Shown here piece by piece: positions 38,714 to 48,893 of a DNA stretch of 64,000 nucleotides. The position numbers were made by a program, and so were the translations under genes. The DNA comes from an uncultured Lachnospiraceae bacterium. Lineage in GTDB: Bacteria; Bacillota; Clostridia; Lachnospirales; Lachnospiraceae. Below the pieces are notes generated by a model. The model worked only from the letters and a program-made list of their open reading frames with translations. It ran no database searches and was not told where the DNA came from. The stretch covers positions 1 to 64,000 of the forward strand of contig CAMKEX010000001.1 of NCBI GenBank assembly GCA_946411695.1. Direction: 5' to 3'. Position 1 is the first letter of the stretch, and each line of letters begins with the position of its first letter.

Positions 38714-39382
38714 TCAACTATAATCTCCTTCTGCCGAGCGCCGGATCAGGTCTGCCGGATAACCTTTTCTGTGCAGAAAAGCCATGGTCTTCTGCCTCTC
38801 CTCGTAGGTCGCCCTGTCAGGATCAAATCCGCGCTTTCTCAGAAGACGGAGCACCTGTTCCTTCTGCGCCTCCTCAATGTCTTCCTCCAGGCCGACTTCC
38901 GCGAAAGCCTCTTCAATATCTGTCCCGGAGATCCCTCTTTCAGTCAGGTCCCGCGTGATCCGAAGTCTGCTTCTGTCCTGCAGATGACTTCTCACATAGC
39001 TGCGGGCATAGCGGCGGTCATCCAGGTAACCTGCCCTGTGCAGTTTATCGACCGCATCCTCCACAAGGGAGGCGGGAAAGCCGGCATCGCACAGTTTCTC
39101 CCGGAGCCGCTGCTCGGAATAATCCCTGCTTCCCAGAAGTGTGCCGCAGCGCTGCATGCATGCCGCGCGCAGAGATCTCATGATCTCTTCAAACGTCTCC
39201 TCTGCGATTTCTCCGCCTTCCTCAAGTCCCAGCCGGGACACCTTTGAAGAGGACAGGACAAAACTCTCCCCGTCCTCCAAAGTCACCCGCACACGGCCCC
39301 GCGCCGGACGGGAAGCTGTGTCCCCGCCGCACCCCTGCCGGGTCCTGTTCCCAATCTGTTCGATCGAAAGAATTTCGTGCAA
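38714..39382 (-). CDS. recX: Regulatory protein RecX
   Basis: ARSYVRSHLQDRSRLRITRDLTERGIS, next to recA. Confidence 0.9.
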   Translation of the reverse strand: MHEILSIEQIGNRTRQGCGGDTASRPARGRVRVTLEDGESFVLSSSKVSRLGLEEGGEIAEETFEEIMRSLRAACMQRCGTLLGSRDYSEQRLREKLCDAGFPASLVEDAVDKLHRAGYLDDRRYARSYVRSHLQDRSRLRITRDLTERGISGTDIEEAFAEVGLEEDIEEAQKEQVLRLLRKRGFDPDRATYEERQKTMAFLHRKGYPADLIRRSAEGDYS

Positions 39383-39423
39383 AGCCTGTCCCTCACTGCC
39401 TTTCTGTCACATCATTCGCAGGA

Positions 39424-40485
39424 TCATTCGCCGTCAGTTCCTTCCTCCCGGGCAGGAGCCGGCATCTTGGCTCCGTCCGGATCAAGATTGTAGTACTCCC
39501 GCACTTTGCGGTCGATCTCTGCGAGAAGGTCCGGATGATCCAGCAGGAACTGCTTGGAATTTTCACGTCCCTGCCCCACGCGGCTGCCCTCGTAGTTGTA
39601 CCAGGCGCCGCTCTTATTGACAATATCACACGCTGCGGCAAGGTCCAGAACATCGCCTACATAGGAAATGCCTTTGCCGTACATGATATCAAACTCCGCC
39701 TCTTTGAAAGGAGGTGCGATCTTGTTCTTCACGATCCTGACTCTTGTGCGGTTACCGATGCTCTCTCCGCTCTGCTTGAGGGTCTCGATCCTGCGAACGT
39801 CCATGCGGACAGAGGCATAGAATTTCAGCGCGCGTCCGCCGGTGGTCACCTCGGGATTGCCGAACATAACACCGACCTTCTCACGCAGCTGGTTGATAAA
39901 GACCACCGAGCAGTTGGATTTGCTGATCACTGCCGTGAGCTTGCGGAGCGCCTGTGACATCAGGCGCGCATGAAGGCCGACATGGGAATCTCCCATATCG
40001 CCGTCGATCTCCGCCTTGGGCACCAGCGCCGCCACAGAGTCAACGACGACGATATCGATCGCGCCGGAGCGGACCATGGTCTCGGTGATCTCCAGCGCCT
40101 GCTCGCCGCTGTCGGGCTGGGAGATATACAGATTGTCGATATCCACGCCGATATTCTTGGCATAAACCGGGTCAAGTGCGTGCTCGGCATCAATGAATCC
40201 CGCAATGCCGCCGCGCCGCTGGACTTCCGCGATCATATGCAGTGTGACGGTCGTCTTACCGGAGGATTCAGGTCCGTAGATCTCAATGATCCTGCCCTTG
40301 GGAATTCCGCCCAGTCCCAGAGCGATATCCAGGCTGAGGGAACCCGTGGGGATCGTCTCCACACTCAGCTGCGCTGCGGGATCGCCCAGTTTCATCACGG
40401 CGCCCTTGCCGAACTGTTTCTCTATCTGTGAGAGCGCTGCATCCAGCGCCTTCTGTCTGTCATCTTTTGCAATAGCCATTTTCAC
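39424..40485 (-). CDS. recA: Recombinase RecA
   Basis: [58 protein letters not shown]. Confidence 0.97.
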   Translation of the reverse strand: MKMAIAKDDRQKALDAALSQIEKQFGKGAVMKLGDPAAQLSVETIPTGSLSLDIALGLGGIPKGRIIEIYGPESSGKTTVTLHMIAEVQRRGGIAGFIDAEHALDPVYAKNIGVDIDNLYISQPDSGEQALEITETMVRSGAIDIVVVDSVAALVPKAEIDGDMGDSHVGLHARLMSQALRKLTAVISKSNCSVVFINQLREKVGVMFGNPEVTTGGRALKFYASVRMDVRRIETLKQSGESIGNRTRVRIVKNKIAPPFKEAEFDIMYGKGISYVGDVLDLAAACDIVNKSGAWYNYEGSRVGQGRENSKQFLLDHPDLLAEIDRKVREYYNLDPDGAKMPAPAREEGTDGE

Positions 40486-40791
40486 GTCTCCTTTAGATTC
40501 AGAACATCTGTTCGCTTTCTCAGTATAGCATTCCGTATTCCGGCCTGCAAGTGTTTTTTCCGGTGTTTTTTATGACCCAAAAAGAGCCGCACGCAAAAAA
40601 CCATCGATTTTCCGCGTCCGACTCCGTAAATAACAATTCTATATATGCAGACTGTTCCGCCCTGCTTTTGTACTGTCAGAATAGGTTTTCAGTATAATCC
40701 AAAGTCCGATGTCAGTCAATCCTGCGCCGCCCCCGCAAACAGTCGGCGGATGCACACAGGCCCCCGTCCGGGTCCTGTCGGGGAATGACAG

Positions 40792-41544
40792 TTACTGCGG
40801 AATATCCAGGTCCTCGATCCTGCCGCCTGTGAGACGGACAGCTTCCGCGATCTGTTCCGCGGACACATCTCCCTCTCCCGCAAGTTCCATGGGAGTCACC
40901 TTTCTGCCCAGTTCCTCAGCCAGTTCGTGCGCCTTGTCCGCGACCAGATTGACCATATCCTCCATCTGTCTGTCCATGGCGTGGTCATCCAGCATGGCAG
41001 AGATGAGGTCCTCCATACTGTCCATCACTCTTCTGCCCAGCTCTCCGTCCACCTCCTGCGGGCTGTCTAGGTGCCCCAGGAGTTTGACGCCTGTCACCAG
41101 CGCCTCATTGCCCGCACCGATCAGTTCCTCAATGCTGACGCCCTGACCGGAATAGAGTTTTGCGATATCCACAACAGAGGCCAGCATCTGCTCGGAGAGT
41201 TCCTTCTGGGCGGAGTGCTCTCCCGCCATGGCCGAGATCTTCACCGCCTCCAGAACTGGGTCGGAGAGCCGGGGAATCTCTTCGAGCATCTCCATATAGG
41301 ATGCAAGGAAATTCTTCTCCTCATCCGGAAGGGCATCCGGATCGCCGGCCTGAGCGCCCACGACGATCCTGTTGGCCTTCAGATAGTCCTCGACCTGCTG
41401 CAGCTGCTTATCCTCCAGTGACAGACCGCTGAAGATCTCCGAGATCTCTTCTCTGGAAATCCTTCCTCCGTCACGCCTGGCCTGCTTCAGAGTGTCCTGC
41501 AGCAGGGCCATAAATTTCTGTTCTCTCTGAACACTGTTGTCCAT
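40792..41544 (-). CDS. Sigma-A-like protein: regions 1.1, 2 and 3 recognisable, region 4 absent, regions 2.3/2.4 degenerate
   Basis: [33 protein letters not shown] ~ [70 protein letters not shown] ~ [36 protein letters not shown] (recalled B. subtilis SigA). Confidence 0.8.
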   Translation of the reverse strand: [250 protein letters not shown]

Positions 41545-41635
41545 AAACAGTCATCCTCCCTGTCCGTCACACCCTTTCCGATCATGCCGGAACATGTCTG
41601 CTCCATGGCATCACCTGTAAAAAAATGCAGCGGCC

Positions 41636-42538
41636 CTACTTTTCGATCTTCATCATGTGCGGGGTCTCTCCCGCTTTTACATGCACATGGGAAAAGAGAT
41701 GGTCCTGACAGTATTCAAGACCTCCCTCGCATTTACTGCAGTAGCGGAATTCCAGCTGATCCGAATCTTTTTCCGTTCGTCCGCAGATGGCGCAGCGGTG
41801 AATGGCATCAGACCCCGGCGAGCTCTTTCTGCCCTCGGCGACCGAGCGCCGGAACTGCTGCCTGCGGCGCACCTGCCGGGGAGTATAGCTCATCCAGCTG
41901 CGGGAACGCATATACAGAAGGACCACATTCAGCAGGGCAGCCGCGATCACAAAGCGCTCCGCACTGTTGCCGCCGATCATGCTCATGACCAGGAAGCCCG
42001 CATCGATCCAGCCCAGATACTTGACCTTGATGGGAAGGACAAAAAACAGGTAGACCTGTGCCTCCGGGAATGTCAGCGCAAACGCCAGAAATATGGACAT
42101 ATTGATGTAATAAGTACTGAAGCAGCTGGCGTAATATCTGGTCTGCCCCGCCAGATCGATGCCGCTCAGACCGCTGACCCGCAGAGAGACATACCACAGA
42201 AGGGCACTCAGGATAGTCAGGAGTATTCCCAGGAATATATAAACATTGTACTTGTAATCACCCCAGACCCGCTCCAGCGCGGTGCCGATACTGTAGTAAA
42301 AATACAGCATGATAGCGACAAAGAAGAGATTTCCTCCTGCCGACGGGGGTACCAGGAGCCAGGAAATAATACGCCAGAACTGGCCGTGAAGCAGAGCCGT
42401 CACATCCAGGACAAGATAGGAAAAAACCCTGCCCGGCCAGGCAAAATAGAGCACATAGCCTAAAATATATAGAACCACGAGCTTCAGAGACAGATTGCTC
42501 AGGGCATATTTGCCGAATTTCTTTTCACAATTACTCAT
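41636..42538 (-). CDS. Rhomboid-fold membrane protein without catalytic residues, plus C-terminal Cys/His putative zinc-binding region
   Basis: LLHGQFWRIISWLLVPPS..., no GxSG in the TM segments; tail HRCAICGRTEKDSDQLEFRYCSKCEGGLEYCQDHLFSHVH. Confidence 0.65.
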   Translation of the reverse strand: MSNCEKKFGKYALSNLSLKLVVLYILGYVLYFAWPGRVFSYLVLDVTALLHGQFWRIISWLLVPPSAGGNLFFVAIMLYFYYSIGTALERVWGDYKYNVYIFLGILLTILSALLWYVSLRVSGLSGIDLAGQTRYYASCFSTYYINMSIFLAFALTFPEAQVYLFFVLPIKVKYLGWIDAGFLVMSMIGGNSAERFVIAAALLNVVLLYMRSRSWMSYTPRQVRRRQQFRRSVAEGRKSSPGSDAIHRCAICGRTEKDSDQLEFRYCSKCEGGLEYCQDHLFSHVHVKAGETPHMMKIEK

Positions 42539-42731
42539 CAGTTTCCTCCGGGAACGATTGATCACCGCCGTGCTTTTCGGACAGCTTTCTTTACTGCATT
42601 TTAACATCGGCCATTGCGATTGTAAATCCCGCTCTGCATCGTTGATTTTTGCCCTTCCTTCTATTATAATCATAGTTTCAGAATCGCATTACAGATACTT
42701 CTTAATTTTAATCTGAAAGGAATTATCACCC

Positions 42732-45700
42732 TTGATTTCAAAAGACTATACGCTGGGAATAGATATCGGATCCACGACCGTCAAAATCGCCATCCTGGAC
42801 CCGTCCTGTAATATCATGTTTGCCGACTACCGCAGACACCACGCAGACATCCAGGGAACACTCCGCGCCCTTGTTCAGGATGCCCACAAACAGCTGGGAG
42901 ACATCACTGTGCACCCTGTCATCACGGGTTCCGGAGGCCTGACGCTTGCGACCCATCTTCAGGTCCCTTTTGTCCAGGAAGTTGTCTCCGTCTCCACTGC
43001 CCTTGAGAGGATCGCACCCAAGACTGACGTCGCGATCGAACTGGGCGGAGAGGATGCCAAGATCATCTACTTCGAAAACGGCAGTATCGAACAGCGGATG
43101 AACGGCATCTGCGCCGGCGGCACCGGTTCCTTTATCGATCAGATGGCCAGCCTTCTGCAGACTGATGCGGCAGGCCTGAACCGCTATGCCCGCGGATACC
43201 GCTCTCTTTATACCATCGCCGCCCGCTGCGGCGTTTTCGCCAAATCCGACATTCAGCCCCTGATCAATGAGGGCGCGACCAAGGAAGACCTGGCAGCTTC
43301 GATCTTCCAGGCGGTCGTCAACCAGACCATCAGCGGTCTGGCCTGCGGAAAGCCCATTCGGGGACATGTTGCCTTCCTGGGCGGTCCTCTGCATTTCCTT
43401 CCGGAGCTGAAGGCAGCCTTTGTGCGCACATTAAATCTCGATGACGAGCACACCATCGATGTGGACAACTCCCACCTGTTCGCAGCCATGGGCAGTGCAA
43501 TGAACGCACAGGAGGACAATTCCGCCCTCCTCTCCGAAATGGCAGACCGCCTGTCCGGAAAACTGCACATGGAATTTGAGATCGGCAGGATGGATCCGCT
43601 CTTCTCGTCACAGGAGGAATACGACGAGTTCTGCCACCGCCACGAAAAGGCCCGTGTGCAGCGCGCTGACCTGACCGAATACCGCGGAAACTGCTTCCTC
43701 GGTATCGATGCCGGTTCCACGACTACCAAGCTGGCCCTGGTCGGCGAGGACGGCTCTCTTCTCTACTCTTTTTACAGCAACAATAACGGCAGCCCTGTCA
43801 GGACTGCCATTTCGTCGATCGCGGAAATCCACCGCCTGCTTCCCGAAGGGGCAAAGATCGTGCGCAGCTGCTCCACCGGTTACGGCGAGGCCCTGCTCAA
43901 GGCGGCCTTCCTTCTGGATGAAGGTGAGGTGGAGACCATCGCCCATTACTATGCGGCGGCTTTCTTCGATCCCGAAGTCGACTGCATCCTCGATATCGGC
44001 GGACAGGACATGAAATGCATCCGCATCAAGAACCATGCGGTGGACAATGTCCTGCTCAACGAGGCCTGCTCCTCGGGCTGCGGCTCCTTTATCGAGACAT
44101 TTGCCAAATCGCTTGATTTTTCCGTACAGGATTTCGCAAAAGCCGCCCTGTTTGCAAAGCATCCCATCGATCTGGGAACGCGCTGCACCGTATTTATGAA
44201 TTCCCGCGTCAAACAGGCGCAGAAGGAAGGAGCGGATGTCTCCGACATCTCCGCAGGCCTTGCATACTCGGTCATCAAAAATGCCCTCTTCAAGGTCATC
44301 AAGGTCTCCGATGCCTCCCAGCTGGGCAGAAATATCGTCGTCCAGGGCGGCACCTTCTATAATGACGCCGTTCTGCGCAGTGTGGAGACCATCTCCGGCG
44401 GGCAGGTCACACGCCCTGACATCGCCGGCATTATGGGCGCCTTCGGCGCGGCTCTGATCGCCCGCGAGCGCTATACCGGCAGACAGAAGACGACCATGCT
44501 CTCCTTCGACGAAATCGAAAACCTCCGGTTTGAGACAACTCTGACCACCTGCGGGCGCTGCACCAACAACTGCCGCCTGACCATCAATCATTTCCTGCGC
44601 GGCGAGAGTGAGAATATGACGGACAATGCCTCTGTGTTTGAGGAATCCGTTCCCGTGAGCGGCGAAGGCAGTCACCGCAGAAAGGAATCCGGCCTTGCCG
44701 CCCGCGCCCTGGAGACAGGACGTGAAGTGGCGGACCGTGCCGCAAAAGCCATTGAGGAAAGCGCCATCGGAGAAGCCGCCGGACGCGCCAGAGATTCCGC
44801 CTTCGAGACCGCCGGGCGCGCGGCCAAAGCCATCGAGGAAAGCGCCATCGGCGGTGCCGCCGGACGCGCCAGAGATTCCGCTTTCGAGACCGCCGGACGC
44901 GCGGCCAAAGCCATCGAGGAAAGCGCCATCGGAGAGGCCGCTTCCAGAGCTCTTGAATCTGCAGGAAAGGCAAAGGACTCCGCCCTTGAGACTGCCGGAC
45001 GCGCCAAAGATACCGCCCTCGACAGGGGGAACAAAAAGTCCAGGACCGGTAAAGAGGAGAAGGAAGACAGGAAACTCAGAGAGGACAAGAAGGATAAGGC
45101 CGCCTCCGCGAAACGCGGCCATGCCGCGCCGGCTCAGGAGCGCCTGTTTATCTCCGGCAACCGCTGCGAGCGGGGTCTGGGCAAGGAAGCGGCACAGAAC
45201 AATATGCCCAACCTCTATAAATATAAGCTGGGAAGGATATTCGGCTATCGTCCCCTCTCTGCCAGTGAGGCACACCGCGGAACGGTCGGAATCCCCCGTG
45301 TACTGAATATGTACGAGGACTACCCCTTCTGGGCGACCTTCTTCACAAAGCTCGGTTACCGCGTGGTCCTCTCGCCTCTGTCCACACACAGGATCTACGA
45401 GATGGGAATTGAATCCATCCCCAGCGAGTCCGCGTGCTACCCTGCCAAGATTGCTCACGGTCATGTGATGTGGCTCATTGAAAAGGGCGTGGACTTCATC
45501 TTCTACCCCTCCCTGTTCTATGAGCGCCCGGAGTTTGCCTCCTCGGACAACCACTACAACTGCCCGATCGTCACCTCCTATCCGGAGAACATCCGCAATA
45601 ACGTCGAGGAGATCACGGAAGGAAAGATCAGGTTCCGCAACCCCTTCATGGCTTTCACCAGCGTGCGCACCATCACCGACGCCATGGAAAAGGAATTCGC

Positions 45701-47738
45701 CGGAGAGATTCCCGCCGAGGAAATCCGCCAGGCCTGCATCGCCGGCTGGCAGGAACTCGAACAGTCCCGCAGAGATATCCGCAAAAAGGGAGAGGAAGTC
45801 CTGAAATTCATGGAGGAAAACCATGTCAAGGGCATTGTCCTTGCAGGCCGTCCCTATCATATTGACCCGGAGATCAACCACGGCATCCCGGAGATGATCA
45901 CCTCCTACGGTATAGCTGTACTCTCCGAGGACTCCATCTCCCACCTGTCCACACCGGATCGTCCGATCACCGTCCTGGACCAGTGGATGTATCACTCCCG
46001 CCTGTATGCAGCCGCCAACTACGTGCGCCTGCGCGACGATCTGGAAATGATCCAGCTCAACTCCTTCGGCTGCGGTATTGACGCCGTCACGACAGATCAG
46101 GTCAATGACATCCTGGCAGGCTCTGACAAGATCTACACCTGCCTCAAGATCGATGAGGTCAACAACCTGGGCAGCGCCCGCATCCGCGTCCGCTCCCTGA
46201 TCGCCGCCATCCGCATCCGCGACCAGAAAAACACCAGGCGCAATATCCGGTCCACGGCGATCAAGAAGGTGCCGTTTACTGTGGAGATGCGCAAAAACTA
46301 CACCATCCTGTGTCCGCAGATGTCGCCGATCCATTTCGACCTTCTCGAACCTGCTGTGCGCGCCTGCGGCTACAATCTCGTGATCCTGCCCAACGACAAC
46401 CGCAGGGCAGTCGATTTCGGCCTCAAGTACGTCAATAACGACGCCTGCTATCCGTCCCTCTTCGTCGTGGGACAGATCATGGAGGCTCTTGACTCCGGCA
46501 AATACGATCTGGACAGGACAGCGGTCCTGATGACCCAGACCGGCGGCGGCTGCCGCGCCTCCAACTACGTCGGCTTTATCCGCCGGGCACTGACAAAGGC
46601 AGGCATGGGCCAGATCCCTGTTGTCTCGGTCAATATGTCCGGCCTTGAAGAGAATCCTGGCTTCAAGCTCGATCTCAGACTCATCACCCGCGCGGCATAT
46701 GCCGTTGTCTTCGGCGATGTCATGATGCGCTGCGTCTACCGCATACGCCCCTATGAACTCAAAAAGGGCAATGTAGAGGCCAAGCATCAGAAGTGGATCC
46801 GGATCTGCACCGACTTCCTGACAAAGACCAACGGCCTGAATCTTCCCAAGGTCCAGCGTCTTGCCATACAGATGATCCGGGATTTCGATTCCATCCCGAT
46901 CCGCGAGGAGAGAAAGCCCCGCGTCGGTATCGTCGGCGAAATCCTTGTCAAATACGCTCCTGCAGCCAACAACTACCTGGTCGACCTCCTCGAACAGGAG
47001 GGCGCGGAGGCCACTGTCCCCGACCTGATGGGCTTTATGCTCTACTGCTTCTACAACCAGGTCTACAAGGCTGAACACCTGGGCACGAGCAAAAAGACCG
47101 CCAGAAAGAGCACACTCGGCATCCGTGCCATCGAAGCCGCGCTCAAGCCCATTTACAGGGCATACGAAAAGAGTGTCCACTTCGAGGCACCCGCCAGCAT
47201 TTATGATCTCGTCAAATTCGCCGAGCCCATCGTTTCCATCGGCAACGAGACAGGCGAAGGATGGTTCCTCACCGGGGAGATGATCGAACTGATCAATGAC
47301 GGAGTTGAAAATATCGTCTGTATCCAGCCTTTCGGCTGCCTGCCCAACCACGTAGTCGGCAAGGGCGTCATCAAGGCTATCCGCAGGGAATACCCTCTGG
47401 CCAATATTGCCGCCATCGACTATGATCCCGGCGCCAGCGAAGTCAATCAGCTCAACCGGATCAAGCTGATGCTGGCTACTGCCCAGAAAAATCTGGAGAA
47501 GAAAAAGGCAGGCCTGATCCCCGGCACCGCTGCAGCCGCGGAAAATACTGCTGATGAGCGTGCTGCCATGGAGACCGCCCCCGAGATCGACAGTGAAAAT
47601 GCTTCCATCGGCTGTGTCCCCGACACCACTTCCTCAGAGGAAAAGGCAGGTCATGCAGCCCGCAGCGGCAAAGCTTCCGGTCCTCTCGATTCCGGCCGCA
47701 GAGGCCGCGGGCTTTCCCGCCTCTTCCGCAGAAAATAA
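42732..47738 (+). CDS. Acyl-CoA dehydratase activase-family protein (2-hydroxyacyl-CoA dehydratase activator domains fused to DUF2229-like region), 1668 aa, TTG start
   Basis: Two activator-type ASKHA domains (LGIDIGSTTVKIAILD; LGIDAGSTTTKLALVG), ELGGEDAKI / DIGGQDMK, TTCGRCTNNCRL, GNRCERG, GRPYHIDPEINHGIPEMI. Confidence 0.9.
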   Translation: MISKDYTLGIDIGSTTVKIAILDPSCNIMFADYRRHHADIQGTLRALVQDAHKQLGDITVHPVITGSGGLTLATHLQVPFVQEVVSVSTALERIAPKTDVAIELGGEDAKIIYFENGSIEQRMNGICAGGTGSFIDQMASLLQTDAAGLNRYARGYRSLYTIAARCGVFAKSDIQPLINEGATKEDLAASIFQAVVNQTISGLACGKPIRGHVAFLGGPLHFLPELKAAFVRTLNLDDEHTIDVDNSHLFAAMGSAMNAQEDNSALLSEMADRLSGKLHMEFEIGRMDPLFSSQEEYDEFCHRHEKARVQRADLTEYRGNCFLGIDAGSTTTKLALVGEDGSLLYSFYSNNNGSPVRTAISSIAEIHRLLPEGAKIVRSCSTGYGEALLKAAFLLDEGEVETIAHYYAAAFFDPEVDCILDIGGQDMKCIRIKNHAVDNVLLNEACSSGCGSFIETFAKSLDFSVQDFAKAALFAKHPIDLGTRCTVFMNSRVKQAQKEGADVSDISAGLAYSVIKNALFKVIKVSDASQLGRNIVVQGGTFYNDAVLRSVETISGGQVTRPDIAGIMGAFGAALIARERYTGRQKTTMLSFDEIENLRFETTLTTCGRCTNNCRLTINHFLRGESENMTDNASVFEESVPVSGEGSHRRKESGLAARALETGREVADRAAKAIEESAIGEAAGRARDSAFETAGRAAKAIEESAIGGAAGRARDSAFETAGRAAKAIEESAIGEAASRALESAGKAKDSALETAGRAKDTALDRGNKKSRTGKEEKEDRKLREDKKDKAASAKRGHAAPAQERLFISGNRCERGLGKEAAQNNMPNLYKYKLGRIFGYRPLSASEAHRGTVGIPRVLNMYEDYPFWATFFTKLGYRVVLSPLSTHRIYEMGIESIPSESACYPAKIAHGHVMWLIEKGVDFIFYPSLFYERPEFASSDNHYNCPIVTSYPENIRNNVEEITEGKIRFRNPFMAFTSVRTITDAMEKEFAGEIPAEEIRQACIAGWQELEQSRRDIRKKGEEVLKFMEENHVKGIVLAGRPYHIDPEINHGIPEMITSYGIAVLSEDSISHLSTPDRPITVLDQWMYHSRLYAAANYVRLRDDLEMIQLNSFGCGIDAVTTDQVNDILAGSDKIYTCLKIDEVNNLGSARIRVRSLIAAIRIRDQKNTRRNIRSTAIKKVPFTVEMRKNYTILCPQMSPIHFDLLEPAVRACGYNLVILPNDNRRAVDFGLKYVNNDACYPSLFVVGQIMEALDSGKYDLDRTAVLMTQTGGGCRASNYVGFIRRALTKAGMGQIPVVSVNMSGLEENPGFKLDLRLITRAAYAVVFGDVMMRCVYRIRPYELKKGNVEAKHQKWIRICTDFLTKTNGLNLPKVQRLAIQMIRDFDSIPIREERKPRVGIVGEILVKYAPAANNYLVDLLEQEGAEATVPDLMGFMLYCFYNQVYKAEHLGTSKKTARKSTLGIRAIEAALKPIYRAYEKSVHFEAPASIYDLVKFAEPIVSIGNETGEGWFLTGEMIELINDGVENIVCIQPFGCLPNHVVGKGVIKAIRREYPLANIAAIDYDPGASEVNQLNRIKLMLATAQKNLEKKKAGLIPGTAAAAENTADERAAMETAPEIDSENASIGCVPDTTSSEEKAGHAARSGKASGPLDSGRRGRGLSRLFRRK
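44736..44941 (+). repeat. 81-bp coding tandem repeat (27 aa: RAAKAIEESAIGEAAGRARDSAFETAG), two full copies plus a diverged third
   Basis: Units start at 44736, 44817, 44898; in frame with the 42732 ORF. Confidence 0.92.
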
Positions 47739-47864
47739 AGATCTGAAAGGAAAACCCCTTAATGAAAACCGTTAACGCAACCAGATAATGAAATTCGATC
47801 ATCATTCCAGATCATCAGGTCTTCATCCATCAGATCTTCATGCCACGTAAACAATAATCACGCA

Positions 47865-47907
47865 CAAAAACTCCGGAATCAGTCATCTGAATCCGGAGTT
47901 TTTTATA
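47865..47907 (+). terminator. Terminator after the activase-family gene
   Basis: AAAACTCCGGA...TCCGGAGTTTTTTA. Confidence 0.85.
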
Positions 47908-47967
47908 TCATCTATATACAGATCTACGGCAAATATGGGATGTCCGGACTGTATTTTGCGCAGAAAA

Positions 47968-48028
47968 AAGGAAGAGTATTCATCTGCCGTCTTTTCCAAC
48001 GGTCTTACTGCGACGAATACTCTTCCTT
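47968..48028. other. 14-bp perfect inverted repeat separated by 33 nt
   Basis: AAGGAAGAGTATTC (47968-47981) ... GAATACTCTTCCTT (48015-48028). Confidence 0.85.
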
Positions 48029-48893
48029 AGAAAACACCATCCAATGGACTTATCCTCCTTTTTGTCTGGCTTTCCGCTCTCTTTCCTCTTCATCTTTTGT
48101 ACTGATTGTACTGTGATGTCCGCACTCAGATCTCCGCTGCACTCTCTGGTGCTTTCTCCGGATCTACAATCTGTTTCCTGAATTACTGGTCCCTTCGAAA
48201 CTTACCTCTCAATCCCTTTCCTCTACTATCTGATCGATGCGATAATCCGAAAGAGGACTGTTCCATCCTGATTCCCATCCTGCATCTTTCCGGTTTCCGA
48301 TTCCAGTTCCTGTCGGGTTTTTATTCGTCAGGTGAATTCATTCATCAGAGCTGTGATCTTTCAAAATATCCGATGCTGTGATTCATCACTTCTCTTTGTG
48401 TACTCAATTGCGGAACATATTCAATTGTAACTGATTGATGGAGCTTAGATTAAATGTTTCCGGTGGCATGTACCTACCTTTCTTCTTCTTTTTGTCCGTC
48501 CTCTGACTGCCTGTCGGGATGTCCGAAAAATATGGGAGAGACCGGCGGCTGTCTGCCTTCCTGATCTGATCCTGCGAAACTGCTCTTTGAAGCAGCCTCC
48601 TTACGGAAAGTCCTTTGAGACTGTCCGATCATTCGAAACTGTCTCCGCTGGCATCTGAACTTATATAAAAGAAGATTGATCGGTGAGCTTCTCGTCACCT
48701 TTTCTTGAAGTACTTTATGTGATTATTATAGCGACTAACCTTTATTTTGTCAATTAATTAGCGTGAAAAATCTATTATTATCGGAATATTCAGTCATTTG
48801 TCTACAATTTCGATCCAATTCTCTGTAGGCGCGGAATCTCACAGACTGACATTCCCTGACTCCACGATCCCTCTTTCAGAGGCTTAAACCAGT

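Noticed and set aside
43608-47351. 1247-aa open frame antisense to the activase-family gene
   Set aside because: Shadow ORF from strong codon/GC bias opposite a clearly conserved coding frame; translation shows no recognisable motifs.
48106-48381. Possible 91-aa plus-strand protein in the gene-free interval
   Set aside because: No RBS or recognisable family, composition typical of random translation of a pyrimidine-rich tract.
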